Assembly (NCBI GenBank): GCA_964590515.1
Contig: CAZPZD010000009.1
Location: 1-63,959 of the forward strand
DNA: 63,959 nucleotides
Source of the DNA: JADFRG01 sp964590515
GTDB taxonomy: Bacteria; Chloroflexota; Anaerolineae; Anaerolineales; E44-bin32
Reading direction: 5' to 3'
The notes under the pieces are model-generated. The model saw only the letters and a list, made by a program, of their open reading frames with translations. It was not told the origin of the DNA and searched no databases. The translations under genes and the position numbers were made by a program. Positions 17,644 to 26,580 of the stretch are shown here, piece by piece. Numbering within the stretch: the stretch's first letter is position 1; each line of letters opens with the position of its first letter.

Positions 17644-18678
17644 ATGAGCCACAATCAACCACCCCAGGTATTTGACCTCACGATCATCGGCGCCGGGCCC
17701 ACGGGTCTCTTCGGAGCCTTCTACGCCGGCATGCGCGAGCTCAGTTGCAAACTGATCGACGCGCTTCCCCAGCCAGGCGGCCAGATCACGGCCCTCTACC
17801 CGGAGAAGAAGATCTACGACACCCCCGGTTTCTTCTCCATCGTCGGCAAGGATCTGGTCGAGAACCTGTACCAACAGGCGCTCCAGTGGGGCTGCACGTT
17901 TGTACTCGGGGAGCAATGCGACACGCTCAAACGAGTCCCGCTCCCGGGCGGTCAGCCGGATGAGCAGTGCTGGGTCATCGGTACTTCCAAGGCCGACCAC
18001 TACTCCCGGGCGGTAGTCATCGCGGCCGGGATCGGCGCCTTCCGGCCGGTCAAGTTGGAAAACGAAAGCATCGACCGATTTGAAGATAACGGAGTGGCCT
18101 ACTTCGTCCAGAAAATCGACAAGTACGCCGGTAAGCGGGTGTTGATCGTCGGTGGGGGCGACAGCGCGGTGGATTGGGCTCTGGCGACCGATCCGATTGC
18201 GGCCAGCGTTACGCTGATCCACCGCCGGGAAGGTTTCCGGGCCCACGATCTCTCGGTCAACAAACTCAAGGATTCGGGGATCGACGTCAGGTTGTTTTAT
18301 GAGCTCCGCGAGCTGCAGGGGGACGGGAAACTGGAGCGGGCGGTGATCTTCGACAACCGCACCGGCGAAGAAACCACCCTCGACATTGACGGGGCCATCC
18401 TGGCCCTGGGATTCAAGGCCGACCTCGGTCCGCTTCGCGAGTGGGGCCTGGACACCGTCGGCCGCCGCTATCTCCGGGTCAACAACAAGATGGAGACTAA
18501 CCTGCCGATGGTCTACGCCGCCGGCGACCTGGCTCTGCAGGAAGGCCTGGATCCGCTCAACCTGATCGTGATCGGCTACGGGCAGGTGACCGTGGCCGTG
18601 AACTATGCCTACGCGGCCCTCAAGCCCGGCGGCAAAGTCTTCCCCGGCCACTCCAGCGAGAAGATGGCCGGGAAGTAG
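17644..18678 (+). CDS. Ferredoxin/thioredoxin-NADP(H) reductase (type 2, YumC-like)
   Basis: A 344-residue flavoprotein that moves electrons between NADPH and ferredoxin. FAD site IIGAGPTGLFGAFY (about 13-26), NADP site VLIVGGGDSAVDWA (about 163-176), and the C-terminal FAD-contact VYAAGDLA block. The CxxC active site of thioredoxin reductase is absent, which with the C-terminal extension marks it as ferredoxin-NADP reductase. ATG at 17644 is favoured by the promoter position. An OsmC gene follows by 40 bases. Confidence 0.9.
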   Translation: MSHNQPPQVFDLTIIGAGPTGLFGAFYAGMRELSCKLIDALPQPGGQITALYPEKKIYDTPGFFSIVGKDLVENLYQQALQWGCTFVLGEQCDTLKRVPLPGGQPDEQCWVIGTSKADHYSRAVVIAAGIGAFRPVKLENESIDRFEDNGVAYFVQKIDKYAGKRVLIVGGGDSAVDWALATDPIAASVTLIHRREGFRAHDLSVNKLKDSGIDVRLFYELRELQGDGKLERAVIFDNRTGEETTLDIDGAILALGFKADLGPLREWGLDTVGRRYLRVNNKMETNLPMVYAAGDLALQEGLDPLNLIVIGYGQVTVAVNYAYAALKPGGKVFPGHSSEKMAGK

Positions 18679-18718
18679 CCCGCCCCGCTTGCCGCGCCCA
18701 CGCGCCGGAGAACTCAAC

Positions 18719-19111
18719 ATGGACGCCTCCATCACTTGGCAGCATGACCAGACCTTCATCGCCGAGGCCACCAGCGGTTTCCGGCTCCCGATCGGAGAAG
18801 ACGAAGTCGGCTGCCGGCCGATGGAGCTGTTGCTCTTCAGCCTGGCGGGCTGCACTGCGGTCGACGTTCTCTCCATCCTGCAAAAGAAGCGCCAAAAGGT
18901 CACCGGGTTTGAGATCCGGGTGAACAGCGACCGCAGCCCGGAACACCCCAGGCGGTTCACGTCCATTACCCTAAACTACGTCGTGAAGGGGCAGGAGATC
19001 GATCCGGCGGCGGTCGAACGGGCGATCGAGCTGTCGTTGACCAAGTACTGCTCGGTGCACGCGACGCTCACCGAGTCCGTGCCGATCCGCAGCGCCTACG
19101 AGATTCGCTAA
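18719..19111 (+). CDS. OsmC family protein
   Basis: A 130-residue OsmC/Ohr-fold protein, usually a thiol peroxidase for organic hydroperoxides. The first redox Cys sits in LFSLAGCTAVDVLSIL (Cys about 40), and the second in LTKYCSVHATL (Cys about 105), the spacing seen in OsmC (YhfA type). Start 18719 has CGGAGAA upstream; the longer frame overlaps the reductase gene. It probably shares the reductase transcript, suggesting reduced-pyridine-linked oxidative defence, which is inference. Confidence 0.88.
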   Translation: MDASITWQHDQTFIAEATSGFRLPIGEDEVGCRPMELLLFSLAGCTAVDVLSILQKKRQKVTGFEIRVNSDRSPEHPRRFTSITLNYVVKGQEIDPAAVERAIELSLTKYCSVHATLTESVPIRSAYEIR

Positions 19112-19120
19112 GCCCTCTGC

Positions 19121-20251
19121 CTAGACGAACTGGCGCCGGATGCTCAGGGCGCTCAGCACCAGCGCCGCCAACGCAAAACCCAGCAGCACCGCCAGCTCCG
19201 CGGCCACGTCCAAGAAACCCAGTCCCCGAATCATGACGTCGGTCATGGCCCGGTTGGCGTAGGTGAGCGGCATGAGCGAGGCGACGATCTGCAGCACGCG
19301 CGGCAGGCTGTCGACCGGCAGGATGATTCCGGAGAGCAGCACCTGGGGGACGATCACGATCGGGATGAACTGAACGACCTGCAGCTCGGTGCGGGCGTAA
19401 GTAGACAGAAAAATCCCCAGGTTGACCGCCCCCACCGTCAGCAGTGCCTCCACCAGAAAAGCCAGCGCCAGGTTTCCGGCGTGGTGGATCCGCAGCACGT
19501 AGATCGTGAACAACAAGACCACCGCCGACTGGACCAGCGCGAAGAGACCGAAGCCCAGCATGTAGCCCAGGACAATCTCGCCTCGTCCGACCGGCGTCGC
19601 CAGTAATCGTTCCATGGTCCCCTGCGAGCGCTCTCTTAGAAATGAGACTCCGGTCAGCAGGAAGACGAAGAAGAAAACAAAGAAGGCGATATAGACCGGC
19701 GCGAAGGAATCGAGAAAGTCGTACTCTTCGCCGCCGTAGATGTAGCGGGTCTCGAACTCGACGCTCGGCCGCTCGGCCACCGTCGGGCCGGCCGGCAAGC
19801 TTTGTGCGAGGGCGGCGGTGAGAGCAAACATCACCGCCTGGCGCTGGCCGGGATTGGATCCCTCCAGCACAAGCTCAAGCCGGGGCTCGCCTCCCTGTGC
19901 CAATGCCTGGGTGAATCCCTCGGCAAGAATAACCACCGCATCGAGCGATCCGTCCCGCAGGAGTAGCTCGCCCTTCCCCCGGGTAACCGCTTCGACCGAC
20001 AGTTCGTCCCGTTCACCGAGCAACTCGATCAGCCGGTCGGCGGCGGAGATCCGTGCTCCGGTGGGCAGAACAATTCCCTGGTCCACGGCTGCGATTCCGA
20101 TCGCCAGCCCCTGATTTTCGAGTCTCAGGATGTAACCCAGGAGCCCCATCACAAACATCGGCGCCACGATGATCAATCCCACACTGCGGTGGTCACGGCG
20201 GATCTGGGAGATCAGCCGCCGCGCGATGGCAAACACCCGGCTAGGCTGCAT
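19121..20251 (-). CDS. ABC-2 exporter permease (YhaP/NatB-like)
   Basis: A 376-residue permease. One N-terminal helix (VGLIIVAPMFVMGLLGYI), an extracytoplasmic domain of about 140 residues, then five helices including the LLTGVSFLRERSQGTMERLLATPV coupling segment. ATG 20251 has GAGG 7 bases upstream and overlaps the ATPase gene by 11 bases. Works with the ATPase at 20241; the substrate is unknown. Confidence 0.9.
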   Translation of the reverse strand: MQPSRVFAIARRLISQIRRDHRSVGLIIVAPMFVMGLLGYILRLENQGLAIGIAAVDQGIVLPTGARISAADRLIELLGERDELSVEAVTRGKGELLLRDGSLDAVVILAEGFTQALAQGGEPRLELVLEGSNPGQRQAVMFALTAALAQSLPAGPTVAERPSVEFETRYIYGGEEYDFLDSFAPVYIAFFVFFFVFLLTGVSFLRERSQGTMERLLATPVGRGEIVLGYMLGFGLFALVQSAVVLLFTIYVLRIHHAGNLALAFLVEALLTVGAVNLGIFLSTYARTELQVVQFIPIVIVPQVLLSGIILPVDSLPRVLQIVASLMPLTYANRAMTDVMIRGLGFLDVAAELAVLLGFALAALVLSALSIRRQFV

Positions 20252-20960
20252 GATCCGCCTCAGCAAACTTGAGAAAGGCCTGCTCCAGGTCGGTCATCCC
20301 GCTGCGCTGCCTGAGCTGCTCCGGGCTGCCCTCGGCGATCAGCCGGCCCTCACGCATGAAGCCCAGCCGGTCGCAGCGCCCGGCCTCGTCCATCACGTGG
20401 CTGGAGATGACCAGGGTCACCCCGGCCTCCGCCAGCCGACGGAAGTGCTCCCAGAAAACCACCCGCAGTTGTGGGTCCACCCCGACGGTCGGCTCGTCCA
20501 GGATGAGCAGCCGCGGCCGATGAACGAGCGCACAGGCGAGCGAGACCCGCCGCCGCAGCCCGCCGCTCAGCGACCCCACCAGGTCGTTGGCGCGGTCCTG
20601 CAGCTCCACCAATTCGAGGGCCTCTGCGATCCAGGAGGCGGTCCGCACCCCGCTCAGAGCGGCAAAGAAGAGCACGTTCTCTCGTGCGGTCAGGTCAGAG
20701 TAGAGGGCCTCCGCCTGGGTCATGTATCCGATCTCCGCCAACAAGGCCCGGTCTGGCATCCGCCGGCCTAGGACCCGGGCCTCCCCGCTGTCGGCCTTAG
20801 CCAGGCCGACCAACAGCCGCATCAAGGTCGTCTTCCCCGAACCGTTCGGTCCGAGCAGCCCGTAGATCTCGCCGGCCTGCACCCGCAGGTCAAGCTCGTC
20901 GACGGCCCGAATAGCTCCGAAGGCCTTATTCAGCCGGACAGTTTCAATCGAGAAGTCCAA
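20241..20960 (-). CDS. ABC transporter ATP-binding protein
   Basis: A 239-residue ATPase. Walker A GPNGSGKTT (about 38-46), signature LSGGLRRRVSLA (about 133), Walker B LLILDEPTVGVDP and switch SSHV, where the catalytic His follows two Ser. TTG at 20960 is the start; no good Shine-Dalgarno is visible. Upstream lies a small membrane protein gene 16 bases away, probably the first gene of the same operon. Confidence 0.9.
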   Translation of the reverse strand: MDFSIETVRLNKAFGAIRAVDELDLRVQAGEIYGLLGPNGSGKTTLMRLLVGLAKADSGEARVLGRRMPDRALLAEIGYMTQAEALYSDLTARENVLFFAALSGVRTASWIAEALELVELQDRANDLVGSLSGGLRRRVSLACALVHRPRLLILDEPTVGVDPQLRVVFWEHFRRLAEAGVTLVISSHVMDEAGRCDRLGFMREGRLIAEGSPEQLRQRSGMTDLEQAFLKFAEADHAA

Positions 20961-20976
20961 CGAGGGGTTGACGGAT

Positions 20977-21459
20977 CTAGTCGGCGGAGGCGGAGGCCGC
21001 CGCTGGGCTGGGGGCGTGTTCGACTCGCCTTGCCCGGCTTGGCCAGTACAGGATCAGACCCAACAGGCTGGTGAGCACACCCAGGGCCAGCCCGATCACC
21101 TGTACCTGGCCGAAATAAATCGTGGGCAGCGCATGCGAGCCAATGCCTAGAAAATCCGCAAACGATGCCGCCACCGTAAAGACATACCCCGTCGCGATCA
21201 GCCGCACCCCGACCTCCGACCGCAGCGAGTTGGGGCGGCCGTTGCGCACCACCCGCACTGTGAGCGAGGCTCCGAGCAGCAGAAGCGCCAGGCCGGTCGA
21301 CCACACCCCGATCTGCACAAACCCGACCACCGGGCTGCGGTCTAGGCCGATCAGGTCCGGTTCGACCCCGATGATGAAAATGAAGAGGCCGGCCAGGACG
21401 AGGGTCATCCAGCGGCGGGCCCAACGAACCTGCTTCTTGGTTAGCGGGGAAGAGGGCAT
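20977..21459 (-). CDS. Four-helix membrane protein of unknown function
   Basis: A 160-residue protein with four clear hydrophobic stretches (about 17-33, 46-68, 86-105, 115-138) separated by a basic loop (RVVRNGRPNSLRSE). The C-terminus is Ala-rich and probably disordered. Not recognised. It precedes an ABC exporter by 16 bases and may be its accessory subunit. Confidence 0.62.
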   Translation of the reverse strand: MPSSPLTKKQVRWARRWMTLVLAGLFIFIIGVEPDLIGLDRSPVVGFVQIGVWSTGLALLLLGASLTVRVVRNGRPNSLRSEVGVRLIATGYVFTVAASFADFLGIGSHALPTIYFGQVQVIGLALGVLTSLLGLILYWPSRARRVEHAPSPAAASASAD

Positions 21460-21556
21460 TTAGGCAATAAACCCCACTTCGTCGGGGCTGTCAAGACGGC
21501 CTGTTGGGCGCTTTCCCTGCGCTTCCCAGGGCACAAAGAGCACCCCCAGGGGCGGC

Positions 21557-22564
21557 TCATGCACTGCCCCGGAGGCTTCGGACCAGGCTGCTCCACACCG
21601 GGTCGCGCTGGCCTGGGACGTAGGGAAGGTAAAGCGCCAATCGGTCAACCAGTCCCTGATAGCGTTCCAGAAGCGCCGGACCGAGTTCGTCCGGCTCGCA
21701 AACCACGGCGAAGGCTTCCAGCATCTCTTGGGTGATTCGTTCACCCATGGTGTCCCACTCCCCTCGCCGCGCCATCCCCTGAAGCTGCTCGGCGGTCTCC
21801 CCCCACCCGTGCAGCTCCATGACCCCGCGGTAGCTGGGAGTGGAGGCGTAGAACGCAATCTGTCTGCGTACGAACTCGGCCTCCAGGGGGTCGGTGACCG
21901 CAAATGCCGCTGTTGACAGGGTGATTGCCTCGACCGGCCGCCCGGCCCGGGCCGCCCCTTCGGCGATAGCCGGCCGCACGACTTCCCGCAAGTAGCGCGC
22001 CGAATGATACGGATGGGAATGGAGCCCGTCGGCCAGCTCGCCTGCCAGCCGGCACAGCCCGGTGTTGACGCCCGCGACATAGACCGGGATCTGGGGGTGC
22101 TCGATCGGCCCGGGATTGAAGAACGGCAACATCAGGGTGAGCTTGTAATGCTCGCCCCGGAAGTTCAGCTTCTCGCCAGTTTGCCAGGCATTCCAGAGGG
22201 CGCGCACGGCAGTGATCAGCTCACGCATCTTTCCGACCGGCGAATCGGGCCAGGGCATGCCGAACCGCCGTTCGATATGCGGCTTAACCTGGGTCCCCAG
22301 GCCCAGGATGAAGCGTCCACCGGAGGCCTTGGCAAGATCCCAGGCGGTGTAAGCCAGGGTGGCGGGGCTGCGGGCGAAACCGATGGCCACCGCGGTGCCG
22401 AACTGGAGCTGGCGGGTGTGCTCGGCCACCAACGTCAGCGGGAGAAAGGGATCGTGCTGAGTCTCGGACGACCAAAGGGCGTCGAACCCGATCCGCTCGG
22501 CCCCGGTCGCGATCAATGGAACATCGCTGAGCGAGGTGGGTTCAATTTGGGCGTCAAACTTCAC
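21557..22564 (-). CDS. F420-dependent LLM-class oxidoreductase (TIGR03617-like)
   Basis: A 335-residue TIM-barrel luciferase-like oxidoreductase. Features of the F420-using branch are GFDALWSSETQHDPFLPL (about 26-43), GTAVAIGFARSPATLAY and GLGTQVKPHIERRFG. Overall it follows the TIGR03617 pattern including the internal SRGVMELHGWG-type segment. Cofactor choice is inferred from family resemblance. It implies that the organism makes coenzyme F420. Divergent from the LiaF-like gene. Confidence 0.82.
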   Translation of the reverse strand: MKFDAQIEPTSLSDVPLIATGAERIGFDALWSSETQHDPFLPLTLVAEHTRQLQFGTAVAIGFARSPATLAYTAWDLAKASGGRFILGLGTQVKPHIERRFGMPWPDSPVGKMRELITAVRALWNAWQTGEKLNFRGEHYKLTLMLPFFNPGPIEHPQIPVYVAGVNTGLCRLAGELADGLHSHPYHSARYLREVVRPAIAEGAARAGRPVEAITLSTAAFAVTDPLEAEFVRRQIAFYASTPSYRGVMELHGWGETAEQLQGMARRGEWDTMGERITQEMLEAFAVVCEPDELGPALLERYQGLVDRLALYLPYVPGQRDPVWSSLVRSLRGSA

Positions 22565-22657
22565 GGGTTGTCCTCGGAGAGGAATTCAAGCAGCCGCGCC
22601 AGGGGCGACCCCCGCGGCGGAAGTGATGAAAGGCGCAGGTTCCGCGGCTCATCGTCT

Positions 22658-22688
22658 GTACCGGTGGCAGGAGGCCATCCGGTACAAT
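22658..22688 (+). promoter_or_regulatory. Palindrome overlapping the promoter of the LiaF-like gene
   Basis: GTACCGG (22658-22664) and CCGGTAC (22679-22685) form an inverted repeat; inside them TGGC and GCCA continue the symmetry with one bulged base. The right arm runs into TACAAT (22683-22688), the likely -10. This is a good operator layout for a dimeric repressor or activator. No clear -35 is seen, which fits an activator. Confidence 0.5.
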
Positions 22689-22718
22689 GAATCGGCCGAG
22701 AGTTGGAAGGCGGAACTA

Positions 22719-23384
22719 ATGTCCTGGCGTGCGATCCTGGGAGTGGGTTTGGTGGTGATTGGGGGCGGTTTCCTGTTGGACCAGATGGGTGTCGTCGACT
22801 TTGGACCGATTCTGGCCACCTGGTGGCCGCTGATTCTCATCTTGATCGGAGTCATCCAGCTTGCCACCCGGTCGGTGCCCGCCTTGGCGGGCATGTTCGT
22901 CGTTCTGCTCGGAGTCCTCTTCCAAGTCGACCGGCTGGACATCATCAACATTAATGTCGGCCAGCTCATCTGGCCGCTGATCCTGATCTCCGCCGGCGCA
23001 TTCATGCTGCTTAACAGGACCCGCCGCTCACCGACGACCCATTCCGATGACCGGTTGGACAGTTTCGTGATGTTCGGCGGCATGGACCGCCGGGTGAACT
23101 CGCAGGCCTTTGAGGGAGGCAGTGCGACTGCTTTCTTCGGAGGAACGGAGATCGACCTCCGCGACGCCAAGCTCGCCCCTGGCGGAGCCCAACTAGATCT
23201 GGCCGCCGCTTTCGGCGGAATCGAACTCATGGTGCCGGAGAACTGGAAAGTGCACGTAAGCGGTATGCCTATCTTTGGAGGCTGGAGCAACAAGGCTCGG
23301 CTGCGGGAAGATGCGCCGGCGGACCTCCCGATGCTCCGCGTGCGCTGCTTCGTCGCGTTCGGAGGCATCGAGGTCCACAACTAG
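22719..23384 (+). CDS. LiaF-like membrane protein
   Basis: A 221-residue protein. Four hydrophobic segments lie at about 5-25, 29-45, 50-65 and 82-98, followed by a soluble C-terminal domain with the LiaF repeat-like pattern FGGMDRRV, FFGGTEIDLRDAKL, AFGGIELMVP and FGGIEVHN. In Firmicutes LiaF is a membrane inhibitor in cell-envelope stress signalling; no LiaRS pair is present here. Start 22719 has GGAAGGCGGA upstream; the frame further upstream is antisense to the F420 enzyme. Confidence 0.8.
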   Translation: MSWRAILGVGLVVIGGGFLLDQMGVVDFGPILATWWPLILILIGVIQLATRSVPALAGMFVVLLGVLFQVDRLDIININVGQLIWPLILISAGAFMLLNRTRRSPTTHSDDRLDSFVMFGGMDRRVNSQAFEGGSATAFFGGTEIDLRDAKLAPGGAQLDLAAAFGGIELMVPENWKVHVSGMPIFGGWSNKARLREDAPADLPMLRVRCFVAFGGIEVHN

Positions 23385-23387
23385 CTG

Positions 23388-23726
23388 TCAGCGGACCCGC
23401 GCTCCAAGCTGAACATCAGCATCCGGTTGCAGCAGTCGCATGGATCCGTCCGGATTGACTCCGGCCAGCACCAGCACCTCCGAGACATGGGTGGCAATCT
23501 GCTTGGGTGGGAAGTTGACCACCGCTACCACCAACCGGTCACGGATCTCCGCTTTGGTATACAGATCACGGACAGCGGCTGCCGAGCGCTTGATGCCGAC
23601 CTCCGGACCGAAATCTATCCGCAATAAGTAAGACGGGTTACGGGCCTCCGGGAAATCGTCGACCTCTAACACCCGACCCACCCGCATATCCACTTTCTCG
23701 AAGTCCGGCCACTGGATCTGTCCCAT
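23388..23726 (-). CDS. CsaA-like tRNA-binding protein
   Basis: A 112-residue OB-fold protein (Trbp111/CsaA type). FEKVDMRVGRVLEVDDFPEARNPSY has the tRNA-binding surface pattern, GIKRSAAAVRDLY follows, and NFPPKQIATHVSEVLVLG-type segment closes the fold. ATG 23726 has AAAGGAG 7 bases upstream. The family binds tRNA or acts as a chaperone for export; the role here is unassigned. Convergent and 3 bases from the LiaF-like gene. Confidence 0.88.
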   Translation of the reverse strand: MGQIQWPDFEKVDMRVGRVLEVDDFPEARNPSYLLRIDFGPEVGIKRSAAAVRDLYTKAEIRDRLVVAVVNFPPKQIATHVSEVLVLAGVNPDGSMRLLQPDADVQLGARVR

Positions 23727-23797
23727 CGCGGCTCCTTTCGTTCCGGGCTGATTGTACAGCCCGATGGCCATGATCCCGCCTTGGCCCGGTCGAGCTA

Positions 23798-23826
23798 TTC
23801 ACAGCGCGCCCAAAGCCGTGTGTAAT
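23798..23826 (+). promoter_or_regulatory. Promoter of the lysyl-oxidase fusion gene
   Basis: TTCACA (23798-23803), 17 bases, TGTAAT (23821-23826). The start point would be near 23833, only about 14 bases before the ATG at 23847, and no Shine-Dalgarno is seen. Confidence 0.55.
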
Positions 23827-23846
23827 CATCTAAAGTCCCCGACTTG

Positions 23847-25535
23847 ATGCCTAGGACCCTCCACCCTCGCACTGTTCTTCCCGCCCTGGCGACCCTTCTC
23901 AGCGCAGCCGCGCTGGGTGCCTGTTCCGTATTGCCCTCTGAGCATATTGTGCCGCCTGCCTCGATCGTCCTTTCGCTCCCGGAGCCCGGAGCGCCTGCGG
24001 TCACTGAACTCAGCGCGCCCTTGGTCTCGGTCGTTCCCGCGGCGGTCAATCCGCCCGGCTTGTTGGCCCGCCTCAACTGGGACGATGAATTCGGGGAGCG
24101 GACCATCGTATTTGACACGCCCAGCGGGACCGTAAAGCTGCGCCAGGTCGGAGCCGGTTCGCTGATGCTCAAATTCGGGGACACCGTCGTCCATGTGAAT
24201 CCGTGGTCCAAAGCCGGCGAGTATGAGACTCTGCCCAAGGCCGACCAGATCTGGATCACCGATCCGGCGCCCGAGCATCTCGACCTGCACGCGATCCGAG
24301 CGGTCTCGACGGATTCCACCCAGCTGATCGTGGACGCGCTGACCGCCCGCCAACTGCGGGGACTGCTCTCCTTCGTTCCGCTCCTGGATGGGGTCGAGAT
24401 CGCGGTTGATGATATCGAGCTCATGGCGCTGCCTGCCTTCCGAGCCGGGATGTCGCCGGATGGGCCGCAGTTGGATCCGAGCAACAGTTATCTGGCCACC
24501 TTCGGTGAGTTTCGACTCTTTCTCGCAGGCCAGGCGCACTTCGTGCTAGGCATTCAGGGGATCGAGAAAGTCGACGTCGCCCTGCTGAGCATCGACGACC
24601 TCAGCTCACTCTCTTCGGAACAGGCGGCCGAGATCACCCGTGCGCTGGACCCGTTCGCATTGCTTCCCTACCAATATGGCGCCGACGACCCCGCTAAACT
24701 GGCCGCGTTGTTATCCGATTCCACGACCATCATTCTCCCCTTGAACGCCTCCGCACCTCTTAGCCCGCTTCCCATCCGGACACCACCGGATCGCAGCTTG
24801 GCCCTCGGCGAACTGTATCTGGAAAACCAAGAACCCGACCCCGCCTTGCTCGCCAGCCTATTCGACGCCCAGGAGCAAGCTAACCCCCTGCTCCTGCCAG
24901 ACCTGATGACCCTGCCCCCTTATTCGCTCTACATCACTCGCAACAATTCAACCGACACCAGTTTGCTGCGCCTGACCAACTCGGTGTGGAACTCCGGCTA
25001 TGGTCCGCTCGAGCTGTGGGGCCGGGTGGTCGGAGATGGTAGCACCCACGCGGTCGTCCAGCGGATCTTTCAGACCGATGGGAGCTATCAGGAACGCACG
25101 ATGGGGGAATTCGTGTTCCATCCCGGCCACAATCACTGGCATTTGGAAAGCTTCTCTCTCTACGAGCTCTGGTCGTTGAGCGAGGGTGGCACTCTCGACA
25201 AAGTTGCGGCGACCAGCGACAAGGTCAGCTACTGCCTGCGTGACATCCACCGCAATCCCCATCCCGATCAGGCCCCTCGGATGGGCTATGGGACCTGCAC
25301 CTATGGTCGCCAGGGTCTTTCGGTCGGCTGGGTGGACGTGTACGACCACTACCTGCCCGGCCAGTCGATCGACATCAGCGGCCTGCCCGACGGGACCTAT
25401 GCCTTGATGTCCACCGCCGATCCCTACAACCTGATCCAGGAATCGGACGAGACTAACAACGCGGCGGTGGTCTATCTGGAGATCAACAACCTGAAGGTGA
25501 CGGTCCTGGATCGGCCTGCATCAACGGGTTCCTAG
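23847..25535 (+). CDS. Lipoprotein fusing a degenerate metallo-beta-lactamase fold to a lysyl oxidase domain
   Basis: A 562-residue exported protein. A signal peptide with lipobox (AALGACS) ends near residue 25. Residues about 85-270 resemble a UPF0173-type metallo-beta-lactamase domain (LRQVGAGSLMLKFGD, VHVNPW, ADQIWITDPAPEHLD), but the HxHxDH metal motif is replaced by DPAPEHLD, so it is probably inactive. Residues about 345-550 are a lysyl-oxidase domain: the copper-binding stretch HPGHNHWHLESFSLYEL (His cluster), SYCLRD, and the C-terminal ESDETNNAAVV end. A strong terminator follows. ATG 23847 is chosen over TTG 23844. Confidence 0.78.
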   Translation: MPRTLHPRTVLPALATLLSAAALGACSVLPSEHIVPPASIVLSLPEPGAPAVTELSAPLVSVVPAAVNPPGLLARLNWDDEFGERTIVFDTPSGTVKLRQVGAGSLMLKFGDTVVHVNPWSKAGEYETLPKADQIWITDPAPEHLDLHAIRAVSTDSTQLIVDALTARQLRGLLSFVPLLDGVEIAVDDIELMALPAFRAGMSPDGPQLDPSNSYLATFGEFRLFLAGQAHFVLGIQGIEKVDVALLSIDDLSSLSSEQAAEITRALDPFALLPYQYGADDPAKLAALLSDSTTIILPLNASAPLSPLPIRTPPDRSLALGELYLENQEPDPALLASLFDAQEQANPLLLPDLMTLPPYSLYITRNNSTDTSLLRLTNSVWNSGYGPLELWGRVVGDGSTHAVVQRIFQTDGSYQERTMGEFVFHPGHNHWHLESFSLYELWSLSEGGTLDKVAATSDKVSYCLRDIHRNPHPDQAPRMGYGTCTYGRQGLSVGWVDVYDHYLPGQSIDISGLPDGTYALMSTADPYNLIQESDETNNAAVVYLEINNLKVTVLDRPASTGS

Positions 25536-25566
25536 CCCGGACAGCTGACACGAACTGATTCAAACA

Positions 25567-25592
25567 AAAAGGCCCGGCGCGCCGGGCCTTTT
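25567..25592 (+). terminator. Bidirectional intrinsic terminator
   Basis: A perfect 26-base palindrome with A-run and T-run arms around a GC-rich stem of 10 bases and no unpaired loop base in the sequence. It lies between the convergent lysyl-oxidase and lipA genes and can end transcription from both sides. Confidence 0.9.
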
Positions 25593-25614
25593 GATTTCAT
25601 TCAGTTTTGCCGCC

Positions 25615-26556
25615 TTAGCTGGTCCGGCCATTCCCGTAGAGTTCGCGATGCACAACTGAGAGCGCTCGTACCTGCTGCTCGGCATGATACGACGAACGCA
25701 CAAGCGGCCCGCTCTCGACCCACCTGAAACCGATCCCCAACCCGTACTCCTTTAGCTCGGCAAACTCATCCGGATGGACGTAGCGCTCGATCGGCAGGTG
25801 CTTGGCCGAGGGCTGCAGATATTGCCCGAGGGTCAGGATGTCCACGCCCCAGCTCCGCAGGTCCCGCATGGTTTCTTTGATCTCATCCGGGGTCTCGCCC
25901 AGCCCAGCCATGATGCCGGACTTGGTCAGCACGTCCGGTTCCAGCCGCTTGGCATTGGAAAGGGTGGCCTGGGCCCACTCGTAGTGGTCTTGCGGTTGAA
26001 CTCGCTTGAACAGCCGCCGCACGGTCTCGACGTTATGGTTGAGGATCTCCGGCCGGGCATCCATCACGACCCGCAACGCCTCGAGCGAACCTTTGAAATC
26101 CGGAATCAGCACCTCCACCGAGCAGCCCGGCTGCAGCTCGCGGATCCTCCGGATGACCATGGCGAAGATCGGGGCGCCGCCATCCTCCCGCTCGTCCCGA
26201 TTGACGCTGGTGATGACCGCGTGGCGCAGGTCCATCGCCTTCACCGCCCGGGCCACCCGTTCCGGCTCGAGCCAGTCGAGCGGCTGCGGGCGGCCGGTCG
26301 CAATGTCGCAGAAGCCACAGGAGCGGGTGCAAGTGTCGCCCATCAACAAGAAGGTGGCGGTTCCTGCCCCCCAACACTCGCCCAGGTTCGGGCAGCGGGC
26401 TTCCTCACAGACCGTATGCAGCAGCTTGCTGCGCATAATCTCTCGGACCCGTTCGTAATTCCGGCCGGCCGGAGCGCGCACCTTGATCCACTCCGGACGG
26501 CGCGCCGGGCGGGAGGGGAGTTCCTGAATCTCGGCCTCTGGAATTAGGGACGCCAT
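25615..26556 (-). CDS. lipA: Lipoyl synthase
   Basis: Radical SAM enzyme inserting sulfur into octanoyl groups. 313 residues. The auxiliary cluster motif is CEEARCPNLGEC (about 50-61) and the SAM cluster is CTRSCGFCDI (about 77-86); the conserved C-terminal Ser is in RSSYHAE, which ligates the auxiliary cluster. No lipB is adjacent. Convergent with the lysyl-oxidase gene across the bidirectional terminator. Confidence 0.96.
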   Translation of the reverse strand: MASLIPEAEIQELPSRPARRPEWIKVRAPAGRNYERVREIMRSKLLHTVCEEARCPNLGECWGAGTATFLLMGDTCTRSCGFCDIATGRPQPLDWLEPERVARAVKAMDLRHAVITSVNRDEREDGGAPIFAMVIRRIRELQPGCSVEVLIPDFKGSLEALRVVMDARPEILNHNVETVRRLFKRVQPQDHYEWAQATLSNAKRLEPDVLTKSGIMAGLGETPDEIKETMRDLRSWGVDILTLGQYLQPSAKHLPIERYVHPDEFAELKEYGLGIGFRWVESGPLVRSSYHAEQQVRALSVVHRELYGNGRTS

Positions 26557-26580
26557 GCGCCGGCGATTCTACCGCACCGG

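Noticed and set aside
17575..18966. 463-residue minus-strand frame
   Set aside because: Antisense to the ferredoxin-NADP reductase and OsmC genes.
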